A DNA stretch of 37,953 nucleotides from Peptococcaceae bacterium. Its GTDB lineage: Bacteria > Bacillota > Peptococcia > Peptococcales > Peptococcaceae. Below, in pieces: positions 27,110-35,052 of the stretch. The translations under genes and the position numbers were made by a program. Within the stretch, counting starts at the first letter, position 1; the number at the start of each line of letters is the position of its first letter. The stretch lies in the NCBI GenBank assembly GCA_030524315.1, contig JAUNGU010000013.1, positions 1 through 37,953 of the forward strand, written 5' to 3'. The notes below the pieces were generated by a model. It was not told where the DNA came from. It saw nothing but the letters and a program-made list of their open reading frames with translations, and did not search any database.

Positions 27110-28180
27110 TTAATAAGGTTCCTTTGGAAAATGGTCCTCAAAGAGCTGGTGTGCTTTGAGATGGGTCGCCGAGAGGTAGCTTTCAAGAATTTCCTTGCCA
27201 ATGTAGCTGTGGGGCACCCATTCGGTGAAAATTCCGGCGCGGATGCAATCCATGCGCATGCCCACATAGGCAGAAAGGTTGGAGAAAATAAGCCGCTCCG
27301 GCCGTTCGCCAATTTCGAAGAAATAGTCCCAGAGGGCGCGCAGGAGATTTTCTCGCCAGTCGTCGTCGGCCATTTGCACGTCGTTCCATTCGATGAAGCC
27401 CGTCTCGAGATCCACCAGGAAGAAGGCGCGCGGCAATCGCCCTTTTTTGTCGGCCATCGACGGCAGGTAGAAATAAAAGAGCTCCATGATCTGATCACCC
27501 ACCTCCAGGTGCATGACCCGGGCGTTGGTGAATTCGTCGACGGCCATCGGCTGCGCCTTCATCATGCGCTTGCGGTCAAAGACGAAATCCTCCGCAGGCT
27601 CGGGCACCGATTCGCCCAAGGCAAAGGCCGCCGCCGTAAAGCGTGGCTGGTGGCCGTCGAGGCGCGAGGAAAAGGTCGCGTTGACGTGGTCGCCCAGCAT
27701 CTGTCGCGTCAAAAGCTGCAAAATCGCCCGCAAATAGCGGTGCAGATGGGCGTAGTCGCGGCTGTCGACGATGCTTGCCATGCCGTAGCCCGGACGCTGG
27801 CGGCGGAAGGTGATGATACGCTCGCGGCCCGAGGTGAGGCGCTTTTCAAAATTGTTGAGGTCGTCTGTGTTGAAGCCAACCTCCAGATACAGCCCCTCGT
27901 AGCGGCCGACGGCCTCCTCGATGACGAAATTCTCGTCGTTCTCATCAAGGCTGTCCTCGACCATCCAGGCGCGCAGCCCCTCGGCGCCCAAAAGCAGGCG
28001 CACATAGAAAACGCCGTCGCCGCTTTCTTCAAAGACGACCACCACGTAGGCCTCGGGATGCTCGGGATCCATCAGCACAAAAGGCTCGATGCCGATTTCC
28101 CACGGCGAGAAGCGGTAGATATCCTCGGCTACCGTGTAGAGCGCCTCAAAATGTGGATATTCCCAATTGTCATTGCTCAT
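27110..28180 (-). CDS. Conserved protein of unknown function (DUF7309/DUF6930-like)
   Basis: Protein of 356 residues; ATG at 28180 behind GGAGGGGG, 8 bases away. No signal peptide or membrane segment is visible; the protein is acidic. The N-terminal half (YTVAEDIYRFSPWEIG, then a stretch with YVVVVFEESGDGVFYVRLLLGAEGLRAW) resembles the DUF7309 pattern, in which a predicted beta-domain reports on a W-E motif. The C-terminal part (WDYFFEIGERPERLIFSNL) recalls the DUF6930 pattern. Both are recalled from family patterns and not searched. No catalytic residues stand out. It is a single gene, convergent with the PII-like gene and divergent from the YaaO-like gene. Confidence 0.6.
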   Translation of the reverse strand: MSNDNWEYPHFEALYTVAEDIYRFSPWEIGIEPFVLMDPEHPEAYVVVVFEESGDGVFYVRLLLGAEGLRAWMVEDSLDENDENFVIEEAVGRYEGLYLEVGFNTDDLNNFEKRLTSGRERIITFRRQRPGYGMASIVDSRDYAHLHRYLRAILQLLTRQMLGDHVNATFSSRLDGHQPRFTAAAFALGESVPEPAEDFVFDRKRMMKAQPMAVDEFTNARVMHLEVGDQIMELFYFYLPSMADKKGRLPRAFFLVDLETGFIEWNDVQMADDDWRENLLRALWDYFFEIGERPERLIFSNLSAYVGMRMDCIRAGIFTEWVPHSYIGKEILESYLSATHLKAHQLFEDHFPKEPY

Positions 28181-28234
28181 TGTATGTTCCCCCTCCGGCT
28201 TGTCACCGGAAATCATTCGTTCATTTATCCTATT

Positions 28235-28264
28235 ATTATATCCGTTGTTGAAAAATCCTACAAT
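28235..28264. promoter_or_regulatory. Divergent promoter-like region
   Basis: A minus-strand TATAAT (28240-28235) with TTGTAG 17 bp upstream could drive the minus-strand gene; a plus-strand TACAAT (28259-28264) could serve the YaaO-like gene but has a poor -35. The 136-bp gap 28181-28316 contains nothing else I can support. Confidence 0.35.
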
Positions 28265-28316
28265 AGCGATGGCCATGATTTGCAAATTTATCGGCCCGCG
28301 AGAAAGGAAGATCTTT

Positions 28317-29702
28317 ATGAAAACCCCGCTATGGGATGCGCTCCAAGAAAAAGTATTGCTTCACGACAAGAGCTTTCACACCCCTGGCCATAAGAGCGGC
28401 CTGGTTGTGCCCCAGCCGCTGCTCGACGCCTGGGGTGCGGACATCTGGCAATACGATCTCACAGAAATTCCCGGCCTCGACAACCTCGCCCATCCCGAGG
28501 GCGTGCTCAAGGCATCGATGGCGGCGTGGGCGGCGGCGCGCGGCTGCGCCCATGTGCAGTACCTCCTCGGTGGCACCTCCCTGGGTCTCAAGGCGGCAAT
28601 TCTCGGTCTCTGCCGCGGGTGCAAGGTTTTTGTGCCGCGTCATGCCCACTCGAGCATTTATCAAGGCCTTGCCCTCTCTGGCGCCGAGCCGATTTTTCTG
28701 CCGGTGACGCTGGATGCGGATCTGGGCATTCCTCTAGGCGTCGCGCCTGAGGAGCTGCGCGCGGCGATTCAGGCTCATCCCGATTGCAAGCATCTTTTGG
28801 CGGTGCACCCGACCTACCATGGCATCACCTGGCGCAACAGCGAGCTCTTCCAGATCGCGCGCGAGGCGGGGCTTACGACCATCGTCGACGAGGCCCACGG
28901 CGCTCATTTTGTCACAGACGCGACGCCGCCCTCGGCGCTGGCGTTGGGCGCCGACGTCGTCATCGAGAGCGTGCACAAGACAGCGCCTTGCCTGACCCAG
29001 GCGAGCATCATGCTCATAGGTCGCGCCGACCTCGTCGCGCCGTTGGCTCGCGCCGTCGCCATGCTCCACACCACCTCGCCGAGCTATCTCCTCATGGCGA
29101 GCCTCGAGCAGGCGGGCGCTTGGCTGGACGATCCTGCTAATCAAGCGGCCATGGGCGACAAAAAGGCGCGCATCGACGCGCTGTATCAAAAAATGCGTGT
29201 CCTTTATGAGGAAGGACAGCGCGCTCTTGTCTTCGAGCGCCGCGAGTATTGGCACCAGGACCCCTTCAAAATTTACCTCACGAGCCCGACGGCAAGCGGC
29301 GAGGCCATCGGCGACTGGCTGCGGGCGGCGGGCGCCGAGCCGGAAATGACCGACGGCCGCGGCTGCCTGCTCATGGCAGGCATTAATGGCGACGACGTGG
29401 AGGGCGTGTTGCCCCTTGTGGCGAATGAAAGCAATCTCCAGGATGGTCAAGCGTCGATTCCCCAGGCCTGCTACAATCCCGCCGCGCCAATTTTTGACTG
29501 CGCCATGGGCGATGCCTGGTTTGCGCCGCGCGCGTCTCTGCCGCTGGATGCCGCCGTCGGCCGCACCGCCGCCGCCATCCTCGAGCCCTATCCGCCGGGA
29601 ATTCCGCTGATGCTGCCGGGCGAGCACATTTCCGAGGAGATTGTCGAGATCTGGCGCGCCAGCGGCCGCGACCCGAAAACCCTCGTCGAGGTGCTGGCAT
29701 AA
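28317..29702 (+). CDS. Orn/Lys/Arg decarboxylase-family PLP enzyme (YaaO/SpeA-like)
   Basis: Protein of 461 residues; ATG at 28317 behind GAAAGGAAG. It belongs to the short Firmicute branch of fold type I basic amino-acid decarboxylases. The N-terminus SFHTPGHKSG is the family hallmark, followed by DLTEIPGLDNLAHPEG, HVQYLLGGTSLGLKAAI and the PLP region VDEAHGAHF and ESVHKTAPCLTQAS, with the internal aldimine lysine near residue 221. B. subtilis relatives include SpeA (arginine decarboxylase) and YaaO, which lies in the same position near holB; the substrate here is not provable. In B. subtilis yaaO is followed by tmk, darA and yaaR, which are missing here. It ends 87 bp before holB. Confidence 0.85.
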   Translation: MKTPLWDALQEKVLLHDKSFHTPGHKSGLVVPQPLLDAWGADIWQYDLTEIPGLDNLAHPEGVLKASMAAWAAARGCAHVQYLLGGTSLGLKAAILGLCRGCKVFVPRHAHSSIYQGLALSGAEPIFLPVTLDADLGIPLGVAPEELRAAIQAHPDCKHLLAVHPTYHGITWRNSELFQIAREAGLTTIVDEAHGAHFVTDATPPSALALGADVVIESVHKTAPCLTQASIMLIGRADLVAPLARAVAMLHTTSPSYLLMASLEQAGAWLDDPANQAAMGDKKARIDALYQKMRVLYEEGQRALVFERREYWHQDPFKIYLTSPTASGEAIGDWLRAAGAEPEMTDGRGCLLMAGINGDDVEGVLPLVANESNLQDGQASIPQACYNPAAPIFDCAMGDAWFAPRASLPLDAAVGRTAAAILEPYPPGIPLMLPGEHISEEIVEIWRASGRDPKTLVEVLA

Positions 29703-29732
29703 ATTTTGACAATCCCAAAGCCGCGAGATAAA

Positions 29733-29761
29733 TTGAAAGCCTGCAAAAAACAGATTATAAT
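29733..29761 (+). promoter_or_regulatory. SigA-type promoter of holB operon
   Basis: TTGAAA (29733-29738), 17-bp spacer, TATAAT (29756-29761). Another TTGACA stands at 29705-29710 but has no matching -10. Initiation would be about 20 bases before the holB ribosome site AGGAGG. Confidence 0.8.
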
Positions 29762-29789
29762 AGAATCATCATTTAGATAGGAGGCAAGC

Positions 29790-30731
29790 ATGCGATTTTC
29801 TGAGATCATCGGCCAGGACGTGGCCATCACCCAACTGCGCCGCGCCTACGCCCACCATCGGCTGAGCCACGCCTATATTTTCGACGGGCCCCAGGGCGCG
29901 GGCAAAAAGCAGACGGCCCTGGCCCTGGCAAGCCTCCTTCTCTGCGAGCAGCCGACGGATGCCGACAGCTGCGGCGTTTGTGCCGCCTGCAGGCAGATCG
30001 CCGCGGGCACCCATCCCGATTGTCACGTGCTTGCCCCCGACGGCCGCACCATCAAGATCAAGCAGATCCGCGATCTTCGCGCCGCGTTGGCGCAGACGTC
30101 TGAATACGGCGGCACCAAGGTCGTCATCATCGAGGACGCTGACGCGATGGGCATCGAGGCGGCCAACGCCTTTCTCAAGACGATGGAGGAGCCCCGCGGC
30201 GACAGCTGCTTCATCCTCCTCACGCGCCAGGCCGAGCGCCTGCCCGAGACGATTCGCTCCCGGGCCCAGCGCGTGCGCTTTCGGCCCCTCTCAGATGCGG
30301 CGCTGACCCAGCTCCTGGCAGGATCTAGCGACGCCGAGACGATTGCCTTGGCGGTGCAGCTGGCCGAGGGCGCCCTCGACCGCGCCCGCGCCATCATTAC
30401 GGATGCCGAGCTGCGTGAGCGGGTCACAGGCCGCCGCGATGCCCTCTACGCCCTCCTGCCAAATCTCGCGTCCAGCCACGACGGCAAGCTCCTGCGCTTT
30501 GCCCAGGGCTTTAGCAGCGATCGCGACGGCGTCCGCGAGGAGATTTTGCTCATGCGTCGCTACTACCGCGATCTGCTTCATGGGCGCGTGCGCGACGGTC
30601 TCTCGCCAGCTGTGGCGACCCAGGTCCTGCATGCGACCACTGCCGCCCTCGCGCGTCTCGAAACCAACACCGAGCCCTCGCATATTTTGGGGGCCTTACT
30701 CATACAAGCCGCCAGGTGCCACCGCGCCTAG
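29790..30731 (+). CDS. holB: DNA polymerase III delta-prime subunit
   Basis: Protein of 313 residues; ATG at 29790 behind TAGGAGG. Delta-prime is part of the clamp loader that places DnaN on DNA. The N-terminus FSEIIGQDVAITQLRRAYAHHRLSHAYIF and the P-loop region GPQGAGKKQTALALASLLL (residues 33-51) are typical, with a zinc-binding cysteine set including CGVCAACRQI. VVIIEDADAMGIEAANAFLKTMEEP is the Walker B/sensor region, then SRAQRVRFRPLS. Followed 13 bp later by ricT, the standard Firmicute neighbour. Confidence 0.93.
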   Translation: MRFSEIIGQDVAITQLRRAYAHHRLSHAYIFDGPQGAGKKQTALALASLLLCEQPTDADSCGVCAACRQIAAGTHPDCHVLAPDGRTIKIKQIRDLRAALAQTSEYGGTKVVIIEDADAMGIEAANAFLKTMEEPRGDSCFILLTRQAERLPETIRSRAQRVRFRPLSDAALTQLLAGSSDAETIALAVQLAEGALDRARAIITDAELRERVTGRRDALYALLPNLASSHDGKLLRFAQGFSSDRDGVREEILLMRRYYRDLLHGRVRDGLSPAVATQVLHATTAALARLETNTEPSHILGALLIQAARCHRA

Positions 30732-30744
30732 AAAGGAGAATTCT

Positions 30745-31881
30745 ATGCCCGATATCATCGGGGTGCAATTCCAACGCACCGGAAAAATCTACTATTTTGA
30801 CAGCCTGGGCGAAAAGCTCGACAAGGACGACTACGTCATCGTCGAAACCGTCCGTGGCATTGAATACGCCCGCGTCGCCCTCGGCACCCATTGGATGCCC
30901 GAGGAGGACCTCGACAAATCCATCAAGCCCCTGATCCGCGTCGCCACCGAGGAGGACGCCAACGTCCACGCCCAAAACCTTCGCGCCGCCAAGGATGCCT
31001 ACGCCATCTGCCAGGATAAAATTGCCTACTGCGGCCTCGATATGAAGCTCGTCAACGTCGAGTACACCTTCGATTGCAGCAAGGTCATCTTCAACTTCAC
31101 CGCCGACGAGCGCGTCGATTTTCGTGAGCTCATCAAGGAGCTCGCCGCCGTCTTCCATACCCGCATCGAGCTGCGCCAGATTGGCGTCCGCGACGAGGCC
31201 AAAATCATCGGCGGCATCGGCATCTGCGGCGAGCCCCTCTGCTGCCACCGCTTTCTCACCGACTTCTCACCTGTCTCCATCAAAATGGCCAAGGAGCAGA
31301 ACCTGTCCCTCAATCCGACGAAGATCAGCGGCTGCTGTGGTCGCCTGCTCTGCTGCCTCAACTACGAAAATGCCCACTACGTCGAGAGCAATCGCCTCGC
31401 CCGCGAAGCAGCCAGGGAGGCCAAGCGCCGCGCCGAGTCGGGCTGTGACACCTGCCCGGGCTGCGCCGGCGTCGACACCCACGACGAGTCCAACGTCATC
31501 CAGCGCGCCAGCGCCGACCCCGACCAGCCTGCCAGCGAGGAGCAGCCTCTCTTTGACATTTCCTTGGTGGAAAACACCACCCGCGCCCTCGAAAACGACC
31601 GCGCCATGGGCAAGCAGCGCTCTTATAATAGCGCTCCTAAAGAAAATGGCGAGAAAAAACAGCGCTCGGAAAAATCCGACAAGCGCCCAAAGAACACCCA
31701 GAGCAAAAAATCTGGTAAGAAAACTGATCGCTACAAATCCGGTCGCCCAAAAAAGCAGAAGCGCCAGCAGGACATGACCCCGCGCGCCGAGCATCGCAAC
31801 GACCGCAACGAAAGCAAATCCAGCCGCCCACGCAGATCCAGCAATAGGAGCAAGAGCAATGGCGCCAATTCTTCCAAATAA
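30745..31881 (+). CDS. ricT: RicT/YaaT PSP1-domain protein
   Basis: Protein of 378 residues; ATG at 30745 behind GAAAGGAG. RicT is the core of the Y-complex (RicT/RicF/RicA) that supports RNase Y-dependent RNA processing, sporulation and competence in B. subtilis. The PSP1 domain includes YFDSLGEKLDKDDYVIVETVRGIEYARV. The cysteine clusters ICGEPLCCHRF and ISGCCGRLLCCLNYE are the iron-sulfur ligands. The last 100 or so residues form a long Lys/Arg/Ser-rich tail (KKQRSEKSDKRPKNTQSKKSG), much longer than in B. subtilis, that may bind RNA; this is inference. It overlaps the next gene by 23 bp. Confidence 0.92.
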   Translation: MPDIIGVQFQRTGKIYYFDSLGEKLDKDDYVIVETVRGIEYARVALGTHWMPEEDLDKSIKPLIRVATEEDANVHAQNLRAAKDAYAICQDKIAYCGLDMKLVNVEYTFDCSKVIFNFTADERVDFRELIKELAAVFHTRIELRQIGVRDEAKIIGGIGICGEPLCCHRFLTDFSPVSIKMAKEQNLSLNPTKISGCCGRLLCCLNYENAHYVESNRLAREAAREAKRRAESGCDTCPGCAGVDTHDESNVIQRASADPDQPASEEQPLFDISLVENTTRALENDRAMGKQRSYNSAPKENGEKKQRSEKSDKRPKNTQSKKSGKKTDRYKSGRPKKQKRQQDMTPRAEHRNDRNESKSSRPRRSSNRSKSNGANSSK

Positions 31882-32614
31882 TCCGGCCCCAGATCTCGAA
31901 TGGACCGACATTGCCTTGAACGGCTGGGGCATCTACCAGCGCCGCGGCGGCCTGCGATTTTCCATCGATGCTGTGCTCTTGGCGCATTTTGCGAGCGCTC
32001 GGAGCGGCGCTCACATTCTCGATATTTGCACCGGCACGGGCATCGTCGCCCTGATTTTGGCGGCGCGCTTTCCCGGTGCCCACATTCTCGGCACCGACAT
32101 CCAGCCCCAGCTCGTCGCGGCTGCCCAGGCCAGCGGCGCTCGCAACGGCATCGCCCCAGTGACCCTCGACTTTGCCACCAGCGATCTGCGGCAACGCGAC
32201 GCCTGTCACCAGCGCCGCTACGACCTCATCACCTGCAACCCGCCCTTCTTCAAGATTGGCCACGGCGCCTCCTGCCCCGATGATGAGACAGCGTTGGCGC
32301 GCCACGAGCACACCTGCACCCTCGACGACGTCTTTGCCTTTGCCGCCTTCGCCCTGCGCGAGCGCGGCCGTCTGGCCTTGATCCACCGCACGGCGCGCCT
32401 TGACGAGGTGCTCTCGGTGGCCCGCGCTCATAAATGCAAGCCTGTGCGTTTGCAGCCCGTCTACGCCCGCGAGGGCGAGGCCGCCAAGCTCTTTCTCCTC
32501 GAATGCTGCTACCTCGGCGCCCAGGACCTGGTCCTCGAGGAGCCCCTCTACATCTACGACAACGCGGGCTGCTATCGCCCGACGATTCAATCCTGGTACA
32601 ACCCCTCGTCCTAA
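31859..32614 (+). CDS. TrmN6/YabB-type tRNA (adenine-N6)-methyltransferase
   Basis: Protein of 251 residues; ATG at 31859 lies inside the ricT tail and is preceded by AGGAG. Class I methyltransferase motifs: RFSIDAVLLAHFA near the start, SAM-binding DICTGTGIVALILA, the DIQPQ acidic loop, and catalytic ITCNPPFF (NPPF) of N6-adenine methylases. E. coli TrmN6 methylates A37 of tRNA1(Val); YabB of B. subtilis occupies the same holB-ricT-yabB-rsmI order. Exact tRNA target is inferred. The N-terminus is somewhat longer than usual. Confidence 0.85.
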   Translation: MAPILPNNPAPDLEWTDIALNGWGIYQRRGGLRFSIDAVLLAHFASARSGAHILDICTGTGIVALILAARFPGAHILGTDIQPQLVAAAQASGARNGIAPVTLDFATSDLRQRDACHQRRYDLITCNPPFFKIGHGASCPDDETALARHEHTCTLDDVFAFAAFALRERGRLALIHRTARLDEVLSVARAHKCKPVRLQPVYAREGEAAKLFLLECCYLGAQDLVLEEPLYIYDNAGCYRPTIQSWYNPSS

Positions 32615-32624
32615 GGAGGTCCCC

Positions 32625-33479
32625 ATGCAAGCAACCGACGACAAGCCCCAGGGCATGCTCTATCTCTGCGCCACGCCCATCGGCAACCTCGACGACATCA
32701 CCCTGCGCGTCCTCCACGCCTTGGAAGATGCCGACATCATCTATTGCGAGGACACGCGCAATAGCTTAAAGCTCCTGCGCCACTTTGAGATCACAAAGCC
32801 CCTGGCGAGCTTCCACGACCATTCGCCCGCCTCGCGCATCACGCGCATTCTCGATGACGTGCGCGCAGGCAAACAGGTCTGCGTCATTAGCGATGCGGGC
32901 ATGCCCGTAATCAGCGACCCGGGCTTTGACCTCGTCAACGCCATGCGCGAGGCTGGGCTGCCCTATACGGTGCTGCCCGGCGCTTCGGCGTCCTTGACGG
33001 CGCTGGTGCTTTCGGGGATTGCCGCTGATCGCTTCCTTTTTGAGGGCTTCCTGCCCCGCAAGAAAAAAGACCTCGACGCCCGTCTCGACGCCCTGGCGCA
33101 CGAGACCGCCACCGCCATCCTCTACGAATCGCCCCACCGCCTCACCGATACCCTCGCCGCCCTCGCCGCGCGCTGGCCCGACCGCGAGCTCGCCTGTGTG
33201 CGCGAGATTTCCAAGCGCTTCGAGGAGGTCGTGCGCGCAAGCTGCGCCGATGTCCTCGCCCATTTCCAGACCAACGCGCCCCGCGGTGAGTTCGTCCTCA
33301 TTCTCGCCGGTGCCAGCGCATCAATCCTCTCCGAAGAGGACGCCTTCGCTGCTGCGCTGACCCACGCCCGCGCCCTCGTGGCTGACGGCACCAGCACCAA
33401 CGCCGCCGCCAAGGACGCCGCCGCCCGCTTTAATCTGCCCAAGCGGCGCATCTACCAAGCCCTTCTCGAAAACGACTAA
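32625..33479 (+). CDS. rsmI: 16S rRNA 2'-O-ribose C1402 methyltransferase RsmI
   Basis: Protein of 284 residues; ATG at 32625 behind AAGGAGGT. RsmI methylates the ribose of C1402 in 16S rRNA, with RsmH adding N4. Family segments are LYLCATPIGNLDDITLRVL, IYCEDTRNSLKLLRHF, CVISDAGMPVISDPG and YTVLPGASASLTALVLSG, followed by FLPRKKKDLDARL. It follows the TrmN6-type gene by 10 bp. The C-terminus DAAARFNLPKRRIYQALLEND is typical. Identification is firm. Confidence 0.95.
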   Translation: MQATDDKPQGMLYLCATPIGNLDDITLRVLHALEDADIIYCEDTRNSLKLLRHFEITKPLASFHDHSPASRITRILDDVRAGKQVCVISDAGMPVISDPGFDLVNAMREAGLPYTVLPGASASLTALVLSGIAADRFLFEGFLPRKKKDLDARLDALAHETATAILYESPHRLTDTLAALAARWPDRELACVREISKRFEEVVRASCADVLAHFQTNAPRGEFVLILAGASASILSEEDAFAAALTHARALVADGTSTNAAAKDAAARFNLPKRRIYQALLEND

Positions 33480-33499
33480 TCTTTGAAAGCGTGTTTATT

Positions 33500-34051
33500 A
33501 TGAACCGTCTCACAAAAATCATCTATTGCCTCGTCGGCCTCATTCTCGTGGGCTATGCCCTGGCCAGCGGCTACCTGCTCTTTTTTGGCGGCCTGCCCGC
33601 GCAAATCAATGCCACTGTCGCCCTCTACGTCCTCCTTTACGGCGCGGGGGTGAGCGCTGGGATTGGCTTGCTCTTCATTTTGCGCGGCATCTTCAGCCGC
33701 CGCAGCTATCCGTTGATGGCTCTCGAGCAGGAGGGCGGCAGCGTCACCATCAGCCGCACCGCCCTCAAAAACATTGTCTACACCGCCGTCGATGGCTTCC
33801 CCGGCGTTCAGGAAAGCCGCACCAAGATTCGCCTCTCGGGCGGCAAGCGCCGCGCCCCCGACTGCCGCGTGCGTGTGCGCATCGGCATCGCGCCGGATAG
33901 CAACCTGCCCGTGCAGCACGAGGCCATGCGCAGCCGCATCAGCGACGCCATCTGCGCCACCACCGGCGTCACGCCGCGCCGCATCGACCTCGCCTTTTAC
34001 ACCCCGCCCATCAAGCACGTCGATCCCCAGGAAGGAGAGGGTAGCAAATGA
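33500..34051 (+). CDS. amaP: AmaP-type alkaline-shock membrane anchor protein
   Basis: Protein of 183 residues. The ATG at 33500 is chosen; a GTG three codons earlier is too near the GAAAG ribosome site. Two N-terminal membrane helices (about residues 6-30 and 40-62) precede a soluble domain (VTISRTALKNIVYTAVDGFPGVQ, RVRVRIGIAPDSNLPVQHEAMRSRI) of the Asp23/AmaP type. In Staphylococcus aureus AmaP anchors Asp23 to the membrane. The two following genes (DUF2273-like, Asp23) complete the usual three-gene cluster. It overlaps the next gene by 4 bp. Confidence 0.85.
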   Translation: MNRLTKIIYCLVGLILVGYALASGYLLFFGGLPAQINATVALYVLLYGAGVSAGIGLLFILRGIFSRRSYPLMALEQEGGSVTISRTALKNIVYTAVDGFPGVQESRTKIRLSGGKRRAPDCRVRVRIGIAPDSNLPVQHEAMRSRISDAICATTGVTPRRIDLAFYTPPIKHVDPQEGEGSK

Positions 34052-34497
34052 GTGACAAGCAAACCCCGTGGTGGGACACCGACACCCGCGCCTCAAATGA
34101 CGCGCCCTGGTGGGATACCGACGCCGACGCCGCACCTGTCGAAAGCACCAGCGTCCACACCTCCACCGACCACCTCTGGTGGGACCCTGACGATGCGCCT
34201 GCACCCGCTGCAAAATCGGCGCCCGTCGAGCGCCCGACGCCGGCGCCCACTGGGCCAATGCTGGCGCGCCTGCGCAGCTGGGTCAGCACCCATCCCCACA
34301 CCTGCATCTGGATGCTCTTGGGCCTTCTCTGCGGCATCGGCATCCTCTGTTTCGGCTTTTGGAAGACCTTCCTCGTCGGCGCGCTTTTGGCCTGCGGCTA
34401 CGTCATTGGCAGCCGCGCCGATGGCAACCCGCGCCTGGAGGCGCGCATCCGCCGCTTCAAGGACCGCTTCATCGACGACAACCCCTTTATGAAATAG
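34048..34497 (+). CDS. DUF2273-like membrane protein with WWDTD repeats
   Basis: Protein of 149 residues; ATG at 34048 overlaps the amaP stop. The C-terminal half is the small DUF2273 membrane module: CIWMLLGLLCGIGILCFGFWKTFLVGALLACGYVIGSR with the GFWKT motif. The N-terminal half is unusual: an acidic, Pro/Ala-rich stretch with three spaced motifs, TPWWDTD, APWWDTD and HLWWDPD. Such an extension is not in typical short family members. It may be a cytoplasmic interaction tail. Role: envelope stress with AmaP and Asp23, inferred from neighbours. Confidence 0.75.
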   Translation: MSDKQTPWWDTDTRASNDAPWWDTDADAAPVESTSVHTSTDHLWWDPDDAPAPAAKSAPVERPTPAPTGPMLARLRSWVSTHPHTCIWMLLGLLCGIGILCFGFWKTFLVGALLACGYVIGSRADGNPRLEARIRRFKDRFIDDNPFMK

Positions 34498-34523
34498 CGA
34501 TTTCTGAGAAAGGATGAACCATC

Positions 34524-34937
34524 ATGAGTGAACAGCAAACCACCCCATCTGCAGGCGTCGACCGCCTCATCATCGACGACGGTGTCATCGAAAAAATCAC
34601 CGGCACCGTCGCCCGCGAAATCACCGGCATCCTCGATATGAAAGGCAGCCTCATGAGCGGCTTTGCCTCCAGCCTCGGCGCTTCGTCAAAATCCGCCAAG
34701 GGCGTCACCGCCTCTGTCGAAGGCGCTGCCGCCAGCATCGAAATCAAGGCCATCCTCGAATACGGCGCCTCGGCACCGCAAATCTTCGAGCAGATCAAAA
34801 CCGCCGTCCGCGCCGAGATCAAAGCCATGACCGGTCTCGAAGTTCGCGACATCCAATTCCGCGTCGTCGACGTCATGACCCGTGAAGAATTCGAACGCAG
34901 CAGCAAGGAAGCCGCCAAAAAAGCCCAGCAGGATTGA
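34524..34937 (+). CDS. Asp23/Gls24-family envelope stress protein
   Basis: Protein of 137 residues; ATG at 34524 behind GAAAGGATG. Typical Asp23 layout: DRLIIDDGVIEKITGTVAREITGILDMKG then VEGAAASIEIKAILEYGASAPQIFEQIKTAVRAEIKAMTGLEV. Asp23 is an abundant cytoplasmic protein tied to the membrane by AmaP in S. aureus and part of the alkaline/cell-wall stress response. The TGA stop overlaps the -35 of the downstream antisense RNA promoter, and no independent terminator for the operon is seen before the one at 35009-35037. Confidence 0.88.
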   Translation: MSEQQTTPSAGVDRLIIDDGVIEKITGTVAREITGILDMKGSLMSGFASSLGASSKSAKGVTASVEGAAASIEIKAILEYGASAPQIFEQIKTAVRAEIKAMTGLEVRDIQFRVVDVMTREEFERSSKEAAKKAQQD

Positions 34938-34962
34938 CAGCCGGGCGCATCTATGCTATCCT
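34934..34962 (+). promoter_or_regulatory. Promoter of the type I antitoxin RNA
   Basis: TTGACA (34934-34939), 17-bp spacer and TATCCT (34957-34962). The TGA of the Asp23 gene lies within the -35. The start near 34969 gives a transcript ending at the hairpin at 35009-35037, about 70 nt, with no open reading frame. Confidence 0.75.
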
Positions 34963-34973
34963 ACAGATGTCAA

Positions 34974-35006
34974 AGAAAGGAACAGAAATTTGACATTTCA
35001 ATGCAC
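34974..35006 (+). repeat. Direct repeats (copy 1) shared with the toxin gene
   Basis: AGAAAGGAACAGAAATT (34974-34990) plus CATTTCAATGCAC (34994-35006), separated by 3 bases. The second copies are at 35117-35133 and 35140-35152, separated by 6 bases. They correspond to DRa/DRb-type repeats, which create complementarity between convergent transcripts. Confidence 0.85.
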
Positions 35007-35008
35007 AA

Positions 35009-35037
35009 AAAAACCACCGGTGCGAACGGTGGTTTTT
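35009..35037. terminator. Bidirectional terminator shared by toxin and antitoxin RNAs
   Basis: AAAAACCACCG (35009-35019) and CGGTGGTTTTT (35027-35037) form an 11-bp stem with a 7-base loop. T-runs flank it on both strands, so it ends the plus-strand antitoxin RNA and the minus-strand toxin mRNA. Sharing one terminator gives the two RNAs complementary terminator loops. Confidence 0.88.
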
Positions 35038-35052
35038 TTATTGGGCTGATCA

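Larger units (their letters stand above)
34969..35039 (+). ncRNA. Antisense antitoxin RNA of Fst/par-type locus (RNA II-like)
   Basis: Predicted RNA of about 70 nt from the 34934-34962 promoter to the terminator at 35009-35037. It carries AGAAAGGAACAGAAATT (34974-34990) and CATTTCAATGCAC (34994-35006). The same sequences are repeated at 35117-35133 (exact) and 35140-35152 (12/13) inside the toxin gene and its start region, on the same strand as this RNA. The RNA is therefore complementary to the toxin mRNA, covering codons 4-9, the start codon and the base of the ribosome site. This is the architecture of RNA II of the pAD1 par system. Exact ends are inferred. Confidence 0.72.
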
